Below, in pieces: positions 26,124 through 34,702 of a stretch of DNA of 64,000 nt. A program made the translations under genes and the position numbers. Each line of letters opens with the position of its first letter. Position 1 is the stretch's first letter. The notes beneath the pieces are model-generated. The model was given only the letters and a program-made list of their open reading frames with translations. It ran no database searches and was not told where the DNA came from. Source of the DNA: Kribbella catacumbae DSM 19601. GTDB taxonomy: Bacteria; Actinomycetota; Actinomycetes; Propionibacteriales; Kribbellaceae. The stretch covers positions 62,001-126,000 of the forward strand of contig NZ_AQUZ01000017.1 in the NCBI RefSeq assembly GCF_000372465.1, read 5' to 3'.

Positions 26124-28685
26124 TTGTCGGACGCGGATGGCCGAGTTGAGGGACGGCGTGGTTTTGCCGATCTCTTGCTTGACTTGAGGGTCCAGGCAGG
26201 GCTGTCGCAGGAGGAGCTGGCCGACCGGGCGAGGCTCAGCGTGCGGACCATCCGCGAGCTCGAAGCGGGCCGGGTCGCCCGGCCGCGCAAGGACTCCGTC
26301 CGGCTGCTGGCCGAGGGCCTCGGACTGCGCGACGGTGATGCCGGCCGATTCCTGGCCGCCGCCGGGCACGCGAGTGTGCGGCCCGTGATAGCTGTCGCCG
26401 ACCCCGCTCCGACGGGCCTGCGCTGGCGAGGAACCAGGCCGATCCCGGACGGCCTCGTCGGTCGCGACGTCGAGTTGGCGGAGATCGAGAAGCTGCTTCG
26501 GCAGAACCGGCTCGTGACGCTGGTGGGGCCGGGTGGCGTCGGCAAGACCGAGCTCGCCCTGGCCGCCGCCGATCGGGTCTCGTCGGTGGATACGACGGTG
26601 GTGGTCGTCGACCTCACGACGGTGCAGCGCGACGCCGCAGTACCGTCGGCGATCCTTGATGCCTTCGGGACGGCTCCTGGGACCTCGGACCTCGACGACG
26701 TGTTGTCCGGGCGCAAGCCGGGTGATCTGGTGATCGTCGAGGACAACGCCGAGCACGTGCTCGACGGGGTGGCGACCGTGGCCAACCGGATGGTCCGCAC
26801 CTTCCCGGGCATCGGCGTACTGGTGACGTCGCGGATTCCGCTCGGTCTGCCGGATGAGGTCGTACGCCGGGTGCAGGTGCTCGGCGTACCGTCCAATGAC
26901 AAGGATTTCGACGAGATCGCGGCTTCGCCGGCCGTGGAGATGTTCTGCCGGCGGGCGGCGCGGGTTCGGCCTGATTTCTCGCTGACCACTGAGAACGCGG
27001 CGATTGTGGCTCGGCTCTGTCAGCGGCTTGATGGATTGCCTTTGGCGCTTGAGCTCGCGGCGGCGCGAGCCGGGTCGTTGTCGGTGGAGACGATTCTGGC
27101 TGCTCTGGACGACCGGTTCCGGCTGCTGTCGGGGCCGCGGCGGTTCGGGGCTCCGCACCAGCGAACGCTGGCAGACACGATCGCGTGGAGCGTCGATGCG
27201 CTCTCCGACCCCGCGCGACAGCTCCTGTACCGCGCTTCGATGCTGGGGTCGCCCTTCACGCTGGACGCGGTAGTCGGCGTGTGCACGGGTGCGCCTATCG
27301 ATCCGCTGGATGTCCCGATGCTGCTGGCCGAGCTGGTAGACAAGTCGTTGTTGCAGCCGGTACTGGAGTTCGAGCAGCTGTACGGCGCCCGCTACAAGAT
27401 GCTGGAGACGATCCGCGAGCACGCCTACGCGGGGCTGTCCTCGCAGGGCGATGATCTGGTCGAGTTCAAGGATCACACTGTCGCCTGGTGTTCGAAGTAC
27501 GTCGAGAGCCTGGACGGCGCCTGGTCGAGCCCGGACCGCGAGCGGCGCTACCGGGCGGCCAATGCCAACTCGGCGACCTTCGAGGTGGCGCTGGAGCGGG
27601 CGGCGGCGCTGGAGCAATGGGACGACGCTGCGGCGATAGTGCTCGGCTTCCGGATCGCGTGGCAGTACCAGGCCAGCGTGGCCGAGAGCGGGATCCAGTG
27701 GGCGAGCTTGTGTGCTGAGAACGTCCAGGACAAGGAGGTCAGCGGCAGGCTGCTGGCCATCGCGGGCCGGCTGTCCAACCTGACCGGCGACGTCCGGGCC
27801 GCCCGCCGCTACTACGGCGAGGCGCGGACTCTGATCTCACCCTCGTCGGAGATGGGGCTGATGGCTCGTGGCGGCTGGGTGTCGTCCGGGTCGCTACTGC
27901 TGGACACACAGAGCTTGGCGGAGATCCCGGCACTAGTGGCCGACGCACGGTCGCATGGAGACGTGCAGCGGTCTGCGACGGTGCAGGCGATCTGCGGGCT
28001 CGCCCTGGCGCGCTGGGGCCGGCTGCCGGAGGCGAAGGAGCTGCTGCTCGCCTGGGAGGCCGCACTGGTCAACCCGGGCGTCTACCCGGATGAGATCGCC
28101 TACTTGGCGCTCAGCAGGGTCGAGCTGGAGCTGGGGAACCTGGATCAGGCTCGCCGCTGGGCAGAGCTCGCCAGGGGCAGTCAGGCCTCCGACGACCCGG
28201 AGCGGACCAAGGTGGCCGGCTGCCTGGCGATGGTGGAGTTCCAGGCTGGGCATTTCGAGTTGGCTCAGTCGCTGCTCGATGAGGCCGACGCGGACATCCG
28301 TGGGCATCGTGGGTACTTCGACTATCTGGTGATGCTGTACCGGAGCCGGTTGGCCCGGCGTACGGGGGATCTGGAGCAGGCCAGGGCGTCTATCCGGGAC
28401 GCGGTGAGCCGGTTGCTGGTCGAGGGACGCGTCGTCTACCTGCTCGACGTCATGCCTGAGGCTGTGGCTGTGCTGCACGCGTTGGGGGAGCACGAGCAGG
28501 CGGACCAGCTCTGTGGGCAGCTGCTGGCCTGGCAGCGGACCATGGACCCGCCGATGCTGCCGACCGCCTGGGCGGTGCTGCAGGAGTCCTGCGCGAGCGC
28601 TCCGGTGGCCGAGGGGTGGCCGCTGCCTGACCCGGCCGAGGCTGCCCGCCGGCTGGCGGACGACGTACTCGCTGCGCTGTCCTGA
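26124..28685 (+). CDS. XRE-family helix-turn-helix STAND ATPase with TPR-like C-terminus
   Basis: An 853-residue signal-transduction regulator. The TTG start has GGGGTGACG upstream. Residues 14-70 are an XRE-type DNA-binding domain (AGLSQEELADRARLSVRTI). From about residue 108 comes a STAND/NB-ARC-like ATPase: the LVGRDVEL lead-in, Walker A GPGGVGKTE (135-143) and Walker B DLVIVEDN. The remaining 400 residues are alanine- and leucine-rich helical repeats like tetratricopeptide repeats. Such actinobacterial proteins are thought to be ligand- or protein-gated transcription factors. It is a single gene; the structured region downstream (28985-29350) could be its 3' UTR or a separate RNA. Confidence 0.87.
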   Translation: MSDADGRVEGRRGFADLLLDLRVQAGLSQEELADRARLSVRTIRELEAGRVARPRKDSVRLLAEGLGLRDGDAGRFLAAAGHASVRPVIAVADPAPTGLRWRGTRPIPDGLVGRDVELAEIEKLLRQNRLVTLVGPGGVGKTELALAAADRVSSVDTTVVVVDLTTVQRDAAVPSAILDAFGTAPGTSDLDDVLSGRKPGDLVIVEDNAEHVLDGVATVANRMVRTFPGIGVLVTSRIPLGLPDEVVRRVQVLGVPSNDKDFDEIAASPAVEMFCRRAARVRPDFSLTTENAAIVARLCQRLDGLPLALELAAARAGSLSVETILAALDDRFRLLSGPRRFGAPHQRTLADTIAWSVDALSDPARQLLYRASMLGSPFTLDAVVGVCTGAPIDPLDVPMLLAELVDKSLLQPVLEFEQLYGARYKMLETIREHAYAGLSSQGDDLVEFKDHTVAWCSKYVESLDGAWSSPDRERRYRAANANSATFEVALERAAALEQWDDAAAIVLGFRIAWQYQASVAESGIQWASLCAENVQDKEVSGRLLAIAGRLSNLTGDVRAARRYYGEARTLISPSSEMGLMARGGWVSSGSLLLDTQSLAEIPALVADARSHGDVQRSATVQAICGLALARWGRLPEAKELLLAWEAALVNPGVYPDEIAYLALSRVELELGNLDQARRWAELARGSQASDDPERTKVAGCLAMVEFQAGHFELAQSLLDEADADIRGHRGYFDYLVMLYRSRLARRTGDLEQARASIRDAVSRLLVEGRVVYLLDVMPEAVAVLHALGEHEQADQLCGQLLAWQRTMDPPMLPTAWAVLQESCASAPVAEGWPLPDPAEAARRLADDVLAALS

Positions 28686-28735
28686 CGTACCTCCTGCCCT
28701 TTCTGACTCAGTCGAGGCGCTGGCGGACGACGTAC
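28652..28735 (+). repeat. 17-bp direct repeat at the end of the XRE-STAND gene
   Basis: GCTGGCGGACGACGTAC occurs at 28652-28668, inside the last codons of the gene, and again at 28719-28735, 67 bases later. In the second copy the frame DSVEALADDVPGPVSLRRFA reads like coding sequence, so this may be the scar of a partial duplication or a remnant of a neighbouring gene. Confidence 0.4.
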
Positions 28736-29120
28736 CGGGGCCTGTTTCGTTACGCCGATTCGCGGAAGCTGCCGGGGAACTGCCGGTACTTCTGCCTCGT
28801 CCGGACATGTCTGCCGGAACAAGAATTGCAGCCGTAGGACAGGTTCCACGAAGACAGAGATCTGAGACCGGATTCGAGCCATACGGGCAGGGAATGGGGG
28901 CGGTGACCATGACGAGGCAACCATGGCGCACCGGACTGCCGGGTAGCACTTCGAATCCGGAGCAGGCGACGCGGAGTACATCCGACGGTCGGACGGTGGG
29001 GGCGCCGGACAACTGTCGAGATCTTCGGGGTGCTGCTTCGTGTGGAGCTGTCCTACCTCACACCGGGGGCCGTGCACCGTCAGGGCACGTGACCCGGGGC
29101 GGGGTCCCAGCAGTGACCAG

Positions 29121-29302
29121 GGCACACGACACAGGGGACGAGTGCCGGTCCGGTCGACACGGGAAAGCCGGCGGGTTTGGTCACCCGCCGGTGGGTCGAC
29201 CGCTGGGACCTCCCGGGGGGATCGCGGCGAGCATCACAGGGGACTGCTCACCGCACAGCCGGTACCAAGCCAAGTGAGCTGACACCGAGGGGGAGTCAGC
29301 TC
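29121..29302. ncRNA. Candidate structured RNA: stem-loop cluster with CACAGGGGA loops
   Basis: The 688-base gap 28686-29373 has no convincing gene but dense secondary structure. In order: GGCAC/GTGCC hairpin (29121-29146) with CACAGGGGA in its loop; CCGGCGGGT/ACCCGCCGG (29168-29191), flanked by pairing GGTCGAC/GTCGACC; GAGCA/TGCTC (29229-29249) with CACAGGGGA in its loop; and GAGCTGAC/GTCAGCTC (29276-29302) with loop ACCGAGGGGGA. A larger hairpin at 29306-29349 again carries CACAGGGGA in the loop. On the minus strand the same loops read TCCCCTGTG. It does not match RNase P RNA, tmRNA or SRP RNA as I know them. The strand of transcription is unknown. Confidence 0.45.
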
Positions 29303-29305
29303 TAT

Positions 29306-29349
29306 CGGCGAGGTGGAGGGCCACACAGGGGATGGCCTCCACCTCGCCG
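29306..29349. terminator. Long bidirectional hairpin between the XRE-STAND and PPOX genes
   Basis: Arms 29306-29322 and 29334-29349 pair over 16 bp with one bulged G; the loop contains CACAGGGGA. It lies 25 bases beyond the stop of the minus-strand PPOX gene and could end transcripts from both sides. No clear T-run follows on the plus strand. Confidence 0.6.
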
Positions 29350-29373
29350 AGGCGCTTCCGCGTCTCAGTCGTC

Positions 29374-29880
29374 TCAGCTGAGCAGCGCAGGCTTGTCGAA
29401 CGCGTAGCCGACCATCCAGTGCGGCTGGAGGCGGCAGTAGACGATGTCATCGGCCCAGCTCGACGGTGAACTGCCGTAGTGCGCGACCAGATGACCCTCG
29501 ATCTCGGCGAAATCCGGGTGGTCGGTGGTCAGGAACTCCACCTGGCCGTGGCTGAACACGCCGATCCGCTCACCGTCGACGTACGAGATGCTGGCCGCAG
29601 GTCTGGCCTTCAGTTGCCGTGCCTTGGCCGCCTGACCCGACGTCGTGAACACCCACCGCGCGTGCAGGAAATGCCCGTCGACGGCGCTGATCCGCGGCTC
29701 ACCCTTCGCCGTCACGGTCGCCAGATTGAGCGTGCACATCCCCTGCAGCACCTGGACCAGCTCGGCCGCGGTCAGCCGGCGGTCGTCGGTGATGATGGCG
29801 TGCAGATGCTCCGTGGAGCGCTCGTAGGCCGCCTCGAGCAGCCGCTGCAGTTCCTCGACTTCTTCGCTGGACTCCCTCAT
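29374..29880 (-). CDS. Pyridoxamine 5'-phosphate oxidase-family (PPOX) flavin-binding protein
   Basis: A 168-residue protein from the ATG at 29880. After an N-terminal helix (VEELQRLLEAAYERSTEHLH) it has the split-barrel flavin-binding core: TLNLATVTAKGEPRISAVDG (first strands), HARWVFTTSG, KARQLKARPAASISYVDGE. This is the standard arrangement of PPOX-class F420- or FMN-dependent proteins. The end (CRLQPHWMVGYAFD) places an aromatic-rich strand on the dimer interface. Substrate unknown. It is divergent from degV with about 50 bases between starts, so they may share a control region. Confidence 0.85.
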   Translation of the reverse strand: MRESSEEVEELQRLLEAAYERSTEHLHAIITDDRRLTAAELVQVLQGMCTLNLATVTAKGEPRISAVDGHFLHARWVFTTSGQAAKARQLKARPAASISYVDGERIGVFSHGQVEFLTTDHPDFAEIEGHLVAHYGSSPSSWADDIVYCRLQPHWMVGYAFDKPALLS

Positions 29881-29932
29881 TGGCTGAGTCTGACACCAGG
29901 CGCCGACGAAAACTGTCCGGTAACCTCGCTGC

Positions 29933-30775
29933 ATGTCAGCCCGCGTGCACGTCGTCACCGACTCCACTGCGGGTCTGTCGGCGCACGAGGTGCTCCGGCT
30001 CCCGCTGACCGTCGTACCGCTGCAGGTGGTGATCGGCGGGACGTCGTACGACGACGGCGCGACCAGCTCGGATGCGGTCGCGGAGGCGTTGAAGACCTTC
30101 ACCCCGGTGTCGACAAGTCGGCCGGCTCCGCAGTCCTTCGCGGATACCTACGCCGAGTGCGCCAAGGCCGGCGTCGAGTCGATCGTGTCGATCCACCTGT
30201 CCGGGGACATGTCGGGGACGTTCGAGGCCGCCATGATCGGGGCGAAGGAGTCGCCGATCCCGGTGCGGGTGGTCGATTCACGGTCGTTGGGGATGGGGTT
30301 GGGCTTTCCCGTCCTCGCTGCCGCGGCGGCTGCTCTGGATGGCGCCGATCAGGCCGGCGTCGAGGCGGCCGCTCGGGCGCGGATGGCGGCGGTGTCGTCG
30401 TACTTCTACGTGGACACGCTGGAGTATCTCCGGCGCGGCGGCCGAATCGGTGCCGCCCAGGCACTGCTCGGTACTGCGCTCGCCGTCAAGCCGCTGCTCA
30501 CCATCAGCGGTGGCCGGATCGTGCCACTGGAGAAGGTCCGTACGTCGAGCCGCGCGATCGCCCGCCTCGCCGACATCGCCGTGCAACGTGCGGGAGACGG
30601 TCCGGTGCAGGTCGCCGTCCACCACTTGGCCAACCTCGACAAAGCGCACACCTTGGCGGACGGCCTGGCCGAACGCCTGCCCCAGGCGGAAGAGATCGTG
30701 CTGCGCGAGGTCGGCGCGGTCATCGGAGCCCATGTCGGTCCCGGCATGCTGGCCGTTGTCATCGCGCCCTACTGA
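29933..30775 (+). CDS. DegV-family fatty-acid-binding protein
   Basis: A 280-residue protein of typical DegV length. Family landmarks are VHVVTDSTAGLSAHE at the N-terminus, TSRPAPQSFADTY, IVSIHLSGDMSGTFEAA (ligand-contacting Ser region), VVDSRSLGMGLGF and YVDTLEYLRRGGRIGAAQALLGT. DegV/FakB proteins bind a fatty acid and, with a FakA kinase, present it for phosphorylation. No fakA is in the window. Its position next to comEA fits a conserved actinobacterial gene order. Confidence 0.93.
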   Translation: MSARVHVVTDSTAGLSAHEVLRLPLTVVPLQVVIGGTSYDDGATSSDAVAEALKTFTPVSTSRPAPQSFADTYAECAKAGVESIVSIHLSGDMSGTFEAAMIGAKESPIPVRVVDSRSLGMGLGFPVLAAAAAALDGADQAGVEAAARARMAAVSSYFYVDTLEYLRRGGRIGAAQALLGTALAVKPLLTISGGRIVPLEKVRTSSRAIARLADIAVQRAGDGPVQVAVHHLANLDKAHTLADGLAERLPQAEEIVLREVGAVIGAHVGPGMLAVVIAPY

Positions 30776-30830
30776 CCGGCTGCCGTGCCTGCCACCCGGT
30801 CCTCGCCAGGCCGACCGACCGACCAGCACC

Positions 30831-31307
30831 TGATCATTCGCCCCCTTTTGACCACCACCAGCACCTTGTGCACCGGCCAGGCACCCAACCAAACGACGCC
30901 CACCCTGCTCCCAAAGCCGATCACCTAGAGGGCTACAGCCGGAGTTGGTGATGTTGGGCGGCAGGCCCGGACCTCCGCCACTCACAAACCTCCTGTTTCC
31001 CCTCGGGAGCACGCCTGTGCACGCCTGGCCGGGTGCGATCAGTTGAGGTTTGTGAGTGGCGGCGGTCCGGCCCAACCCGACGACCGCACGCTGAACATCA
31101 CGAACTCCGCCTGTAGTACCAGCCAGGTGGGGAGGGAAATGTCCCAGACCGGGGGCAAGATCCGCCCCGGGTCCCGCGAAAACCTCCCCAACTGCACCCG
31201 CCTCTTGCCAAACCACGCCGGATGGGTCGGACGAGCGCTCTACCCCTCCAGGCGGCCGCTGCGATCACCATGGCTCGGCGCGCGGGTGAAAAGGGGGCGA
31301 ATGATCA
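30831..31307. repeat. 477-bp non-coding fold-back element bounded by 23-bp inverted repeats
   Basis: The outer arms are 30831-30853 (begins TGATCATTCG) and 31285-31307 (ends CGAATGATCA), inverted with one mismatch. They are the same 23-bp units that form the palindrome at 6479-6529. Inside lies a second pair of inverted arms: 30933-30955 with 31094-31116, and 30964-30991 with 31046-31072, together about 50 bp at high identity with a 54-base apex. No gene is readable inside. It fills most of the 620-base gap between degV and comEA. This looks like a small palindromic mobile or structural element (MITE- or REP-like); no transposase is seen and no target-site duplication is obvious. Confidence 0.65.
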
Positions 31308-31399
31308 CAAGGGGTTGGCGCGCGGAGTGACTGAGCCGGTTGTCCCCAGGCTCGCAACTCGTTGCTCCGGACGCGGGAAAGGCTCGTACTTTCCCTGGT

Positions 31400-32200
31400 G
31401 TGAAGCTCTCCCGCCGACCCCCACCTCCGGACCCGGAAGCCCGCCGGCAATCCCTCTCCCGGCTCCACGCCGCCAGCCACCCGCAAGACCCCGAAGAGGT
31501 CAGAGGTGGCTGGACACCGCCGGCAGCTCCGCCCGACCGTTTGAAAGGACCGCTATGGACCCTGTCACCACGTCATGTGGTCGTGCTCGCACTCGTCCTG
31601 CTCGTTGGGCTGACGTGGGCGGCCTACGCCCTCTTTCGGACCAGCCCCGAGACGATCCCCAACCCACCGACCAGCCTGACCTCTGGTTCGCCGGTCGCCA
31701 CGCCGACCCTCGGGACGACTCCGCTCGGCCCGAGCAGCGCCGGGTCGCCCGGGAAGCCGGCGATGGTGGTGGTGCACGTCGCCGGCAAGATCCGTCGTCC
31801 TGGCTTGGTTCGGATCTCGGCGGGCTCGCGCGTCGCCGACGTACTGGCAGCTGCGGGTGGAGCGCTACCCGGCGTCGACCTGACCACGCTCAACCTCGCG
31901 CGCCAAGTGACCGATGGCGAGCAGATTGTCGTCGGCGTCCCTGCGCTGGCACCACCCGGCACGCCTACCGTCGGGCCACCGGCTAGTACGCCGGGTGCGG
32001 CTGCCGGAACGCCGCTCGACCTCAACACCGCGACCCTCGCGCAGCTCGACGGACTGCCGGGTGTGGGACCGGTTCTCGCGCAACGGATCCTCGACTGGCG
32101 CACCGAACACGGCCGCTTCACCAGCGTCGACGAGTTGCAGGAAGTCCCGGGAGTGGGCCCCAAGAAGTTCGAATCGCTGAAGCCCCATGTCCGAGTCTGA
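31400..32200 (+). CDS. comEA: ComEA-like DNA-binding competence protein
   Basis: About 266 residues from GTG 31400; an in-frame TTG at 31340 would add 20. A proline-rich cytoplasmic tail leads to one transmembrane helix (HVVVLALVLLVGLTWAAYAL). A Ser/Thr/Pro linker, a SLBB-type domain (VVVHVAGKIRRPGLVRISAG) and a C-terminal helix-hairpin-helix pair (LDLNTATLAQLDGLPGVGPV, ELQEVPGVGPKKFESL) follow. In competent bacteria ComEA holds incoming double-stranded DNA at the membrane for ComEC. It overlaps comEC by 14 bases. Actinobacteria keep this pair although natural transformation is rarely shown. Confidence 0.92.
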   Translation: MKLSRRPPPPDPEARRQSLSRLHAASHPQDPEEVRGGWTPPAAPPDRLKGPLWTLSPRHVVVLALVLLVGLTWAAYALFRTSPETIPNPPTSLTSGSPVATPTLGTTPLGPSSAGSPGKPAMVVVHVAGKIRRPGLVRISAGSRVADVLAAAGGALPGVDLTTLNLARQVTDGEQIVVGVPALAPPGTPTVGPPASTPGAAAGTPLDLNTATLAQLDGLPGVGPVLAQRILDWRTEHGRFTSVDELQEVPGVGPKKFESLKPHVRV

Positions 32201-34610
32201 GAGTCTTCCCGCGACGTCGACCGCGGCGTTGGTCGGCGTGCCTGACCGCGGGGCCGATCTGCGGCTGCTGGCTCCAGCGGGCGCGGGGTGGCTGACGGCC
32301 GTCTTCCTGATGGGAACGAGCGCGTCGACTGCTGTGTGGGTGGCCGTGGTGGCGGCGTTCGGGATGGCAGTCGGACTCCTGACGCTGTGGCTGACCGGGC
32401 TGCTGTGGGTGGGGCGGCTGGTATCACGGCGGGTGGTGACCACCGGGGTTGGCGTCGGGGTTGTTGTGGTGGGGATGGCGCTGGCTGCTGGGCTGCAGGT
32501 GGAGAGGTTGCAGGCGGGGCCGGTGATGGAGCTGGCCCAGTCGGGGGCGGCAGTGAAGGTGCGGTTGAAGGTGGTGGGCGACCCCGCTATACGGAGTACT
32601 GCGGGTAGTCGGAGGCCGCCGTACGTGGTGGTTCGGGCGACGGTGGAGGAGGTGACTGGCAGAGGAGTGACGACGCGGGTTCGTACGCCGGTGTTGGTGA
32701 TTGGGTCTGTGCGATGGAAGGAGGTGAGATTCGGCCAGCACGTCGAGGCGACCGGGCGGCTCGAATCGGTCGACAAGGGCGGCGATGTCGCTGCGATGTT
32801 GTCGTCGCGGGTTGCTCCCCGGGTGCTCGATGAGCCCGCTTGGTGGTTGCGCGCGGCCGAGCGAGTCCGTGCCGGTCTGCGGCAAGCCGTAGCCGGAGAG
32901 CCGCCAGCAGTACGCGGGTTGGTGCCGGCGCTCGTCATGGGTGACGAGTCCGGCTTGCCACCCGAGCTGGTCAAGGACTTCGAGACGACTGGGCTCACGC
33001 ATCTATCAGCTGTCTCCGGCACCAATCTCACGCTGCTGTTGGCGTTTGTGCTCCCGCTCGCCCGTCTCATCGGCGTACGGGCTCGCGGGTTGACCGTCGT
33101 CGGGCTCGCCATGGTCGTGGTGTTCGTAGTGCTTGCTCGGCCACAACCCAGCGTTCTCAGGGCGGCCGCGATGGGCTTGGTCGCCTTGGCTGCGATGACC
33201 GGTGGCGGCGGGACACGACGGGCGGTGCGAAGCCTGTCGGTCGCCGTGATCGCGCTGTTGCTGGTGGACACGTCGCTCGCGAAATCTGCCGGGTTCGCGC
33301 TGTCCGTGTTGGCGACTGCGGGCATCGTCCTGCTCGGACCGGGCTGGCGCGATGCGCTCGCCCGCTGGATGCCGGTTCGCATTGCGGAGGCGGTTGCGTG
33401 CCCACTCGCTGCACAGCTGGCCTGTACTCCGGTGGTCGCGTGGCTCTCCGGCCAGGTCTCGCTGGTGGCCGTCGCGGCGAATCTGCTGGCAGGTCCCGCA
33501 GTAGGTCCAGCGACGATCCTCGGCTTCGGCGCAGCCGGAATCGCCTTGCTGAGCGCGGATCTGGCTCGCCTCCTCGGCTGGTTGGCGGGCTGGCCCGCGA
33601 GGTGGATCATCTTCGTCGCGGAGAAGGGCGCCGACCTGCCCGGTGCCTCCAGCGACTGGCCCGCCACGGTGATCGGCGTCGCGGTCCTGACACTGCTCTG
33701 TCTCGCGCTGGTGATCGGCCTGCACCGGATACTCGCGCGCCCGATCGCGATGGTGCTCGCCGTCATCCTCCTTGCCATCGCAGTACTGCGCCCAGTCCGC
33801 TCGCTCGGCTGGCCGCCCGCAGACTGGCTGATGGTCGCGTGCGATGTGGGCCAGGGCGACGGATTGGTCCTGCACGCGGGCCGCAGTACTGCGGTAGTGG
33901 TCGACACCGGCCCCGACCCGGCAGCCATCGACCGCTGCCTACGCGAGCTCGACGTGCAGTACGTACCTGTCCTCGTGCTCACCCACTTCCACGCGGATCA
34001 CGCCGGCGGCTTGGCGGGCGTGCTGCGAGGAAGGACCATCGGTGAGATCGAAGTGACGCCGTACTTCTCGCCGCCCGCGGAGTACAAGCGCGTCCTGGAG
34101 CTCGCCGCCCTGCACCGGATCCCGATCCGGACAGTCACCTACCGAGAGAAACGCGTGGTCGGCCCAGTCGCATGGACCTCGCTCTGGCCGGCCCGGGTGC
34201 CCTCGCCAGGTCGACCGAACTCAACCGCCGACGAAGGCTCGCCGGAGAACAACGCCAGCATCGCCATGATGGCCGAGGTGTCCGGCCTCCGGCTTCTGCT
34301 CACCGGCGACCTGGAGCCCGAATCCCAGCGAGCCATCCTCGCCACCGGCGCCGACCTGCGAGCGGACGTCCTGAAGGTCCCGCACCACGGCTCCAGCCGG
34401 CAGGAACCAACCTTCATCGCCGCCACCCAAGCCAGACTCGCCATCATCTCCGCCGGCCTCAACAACGACTACGGCCATCCAGCTCCCCGGACCCTCGACC
34501 TCCTCAGCCACCAAGGAACGAAGATCGCCCGCACCGACACCTCCGGCTCGATCGCCCTGCAAAACTCCGGCGACCAGCTCTCCATCACCTCCGGACGAAC
34601 CCACCCGTGA
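32187..34610 (+). CDS. comEC: ComEC/Rec2-family DNA uptake channel with MBL domain
   Basis: An 807-residue polytopic protein. After an N-terminal soluble/OB-like region come many helices forming the competence domain (about 230-520; HLSAVSGTNLTLLLAFVLPL is the conserved ComEC signature). A C-terminal metallo-beta-lactamase domain carries the metal motif LTHFHADHAGGL near residue 600 and later LLLTGDLEPESQ and VPHHGSSRQEP. In transformable species it passes single-stranded DNA into the cytoplasm, the MBL domain being the candidate nuclease. Start ATG 32187 lies inside comEA, so the two are translationally coupled. Confidence 0.94.
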   Translation: MSESESLPATSTAALVGVPDRGADLRLLAPAGAGWLTAVFLMGTSASTAVWVAVVAAFGMAVGLLTLWLTGLLWVGRLVSRRVVTTGVGVGVVVVGMALAAGLQVERLQAGPVMELAQSGAAVKVRLKVVGDPAIRSTAGSRRPPYVVVRATVEEVTGRGVTTRVRTPVLVIGSVRWKEVRFGQHVEATGRLESVDKGGDVAAMLSSRVAPRVLDEPAWWLRAAERVRAGLRQAVAGEPPAVRGLVPALVMGDESGLPPELVKDFETTGLTHLSAVSGTNLTLLLAFVLPLARLIGVRARGLTVVGLAMVVVFVVLARPQPSVLRAAAMGLVALAAMTGGGGTRRAVRSLSVAVIALLLVDTSLAKSAGFALSVLATAGIVLLGPGWRDALARWMPVRIAEAVACPLAAQLACTPVVAWLSGQVSLVAVAANLLAGPAVGPATILGFGAAGIALLSADLARLLGWLAGWPARWIIFVAEKGADLPGASSDWPATVIGVAVLTLLCLALVIGLHRILARPIAMVLAVILLAIAVLRPVRSLGWPPADWLMVACDVGQGDGLVLHAGRSTAVVVDTGPDPAAIDRCLRELDVQYVPVLVLTHFHADHAGGLAGVLRGRTIGEIEVTPYFSPPAEYKRVLELAALHRIPIRTVTYREKRVVGPVAWTSLWPARVPSPGRPNSTADEGSPENNASIAMMAEVSGLRLLLTGDLEPESQRAILATGADLRADVLKVPHHGSSRQEPTFIAATQARLAIISAGLNNDYGHPAPRTLDLLSHQGTKIARTDTSGSIALQNSGDQLSITSGRTHP

Positions 34611-34702
34611 AACGACGATCCGATCGTGGCGGACACCGGCGACGGCACCTCCGGAAGGGCTGGTGGGGATTGTCGGTCGGGCATGGCATGCTGGCGGGCG
34701 TT

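Noticed and set aside
28513-29277. 254-codon plus-strand frame overlapping the end of the XRE-STAND gene
   Set aside because: Low-quality Cys/Arg-rich start overlapping a real gene, then runs through strong hairpins; only a short stretch near 28710-28770 looks coding-like and is reported as a possible remnant.
29130-29332. CACAGGGGA loops as CsrA-binding sites
   Set aside because: The loops contain GGGGA rather than the ANGGA core, and CsrA is not generally present in high-GC actinobacteria, so naming the binder would be speculation.
28686-29373. Structured gap as RNase P RNA, tmRNA or SRP RNA
   Set aside because: None of the universally conserved sequence blocks of these RNAs is present on either strand; only a generic structured-RNA call is justified.
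31865-33982. 705-codon minus-strand frame
   Set aside because: Thr/Ser/Ala/Arg-rich antisense of comEA-comEC; no recognisable domain.
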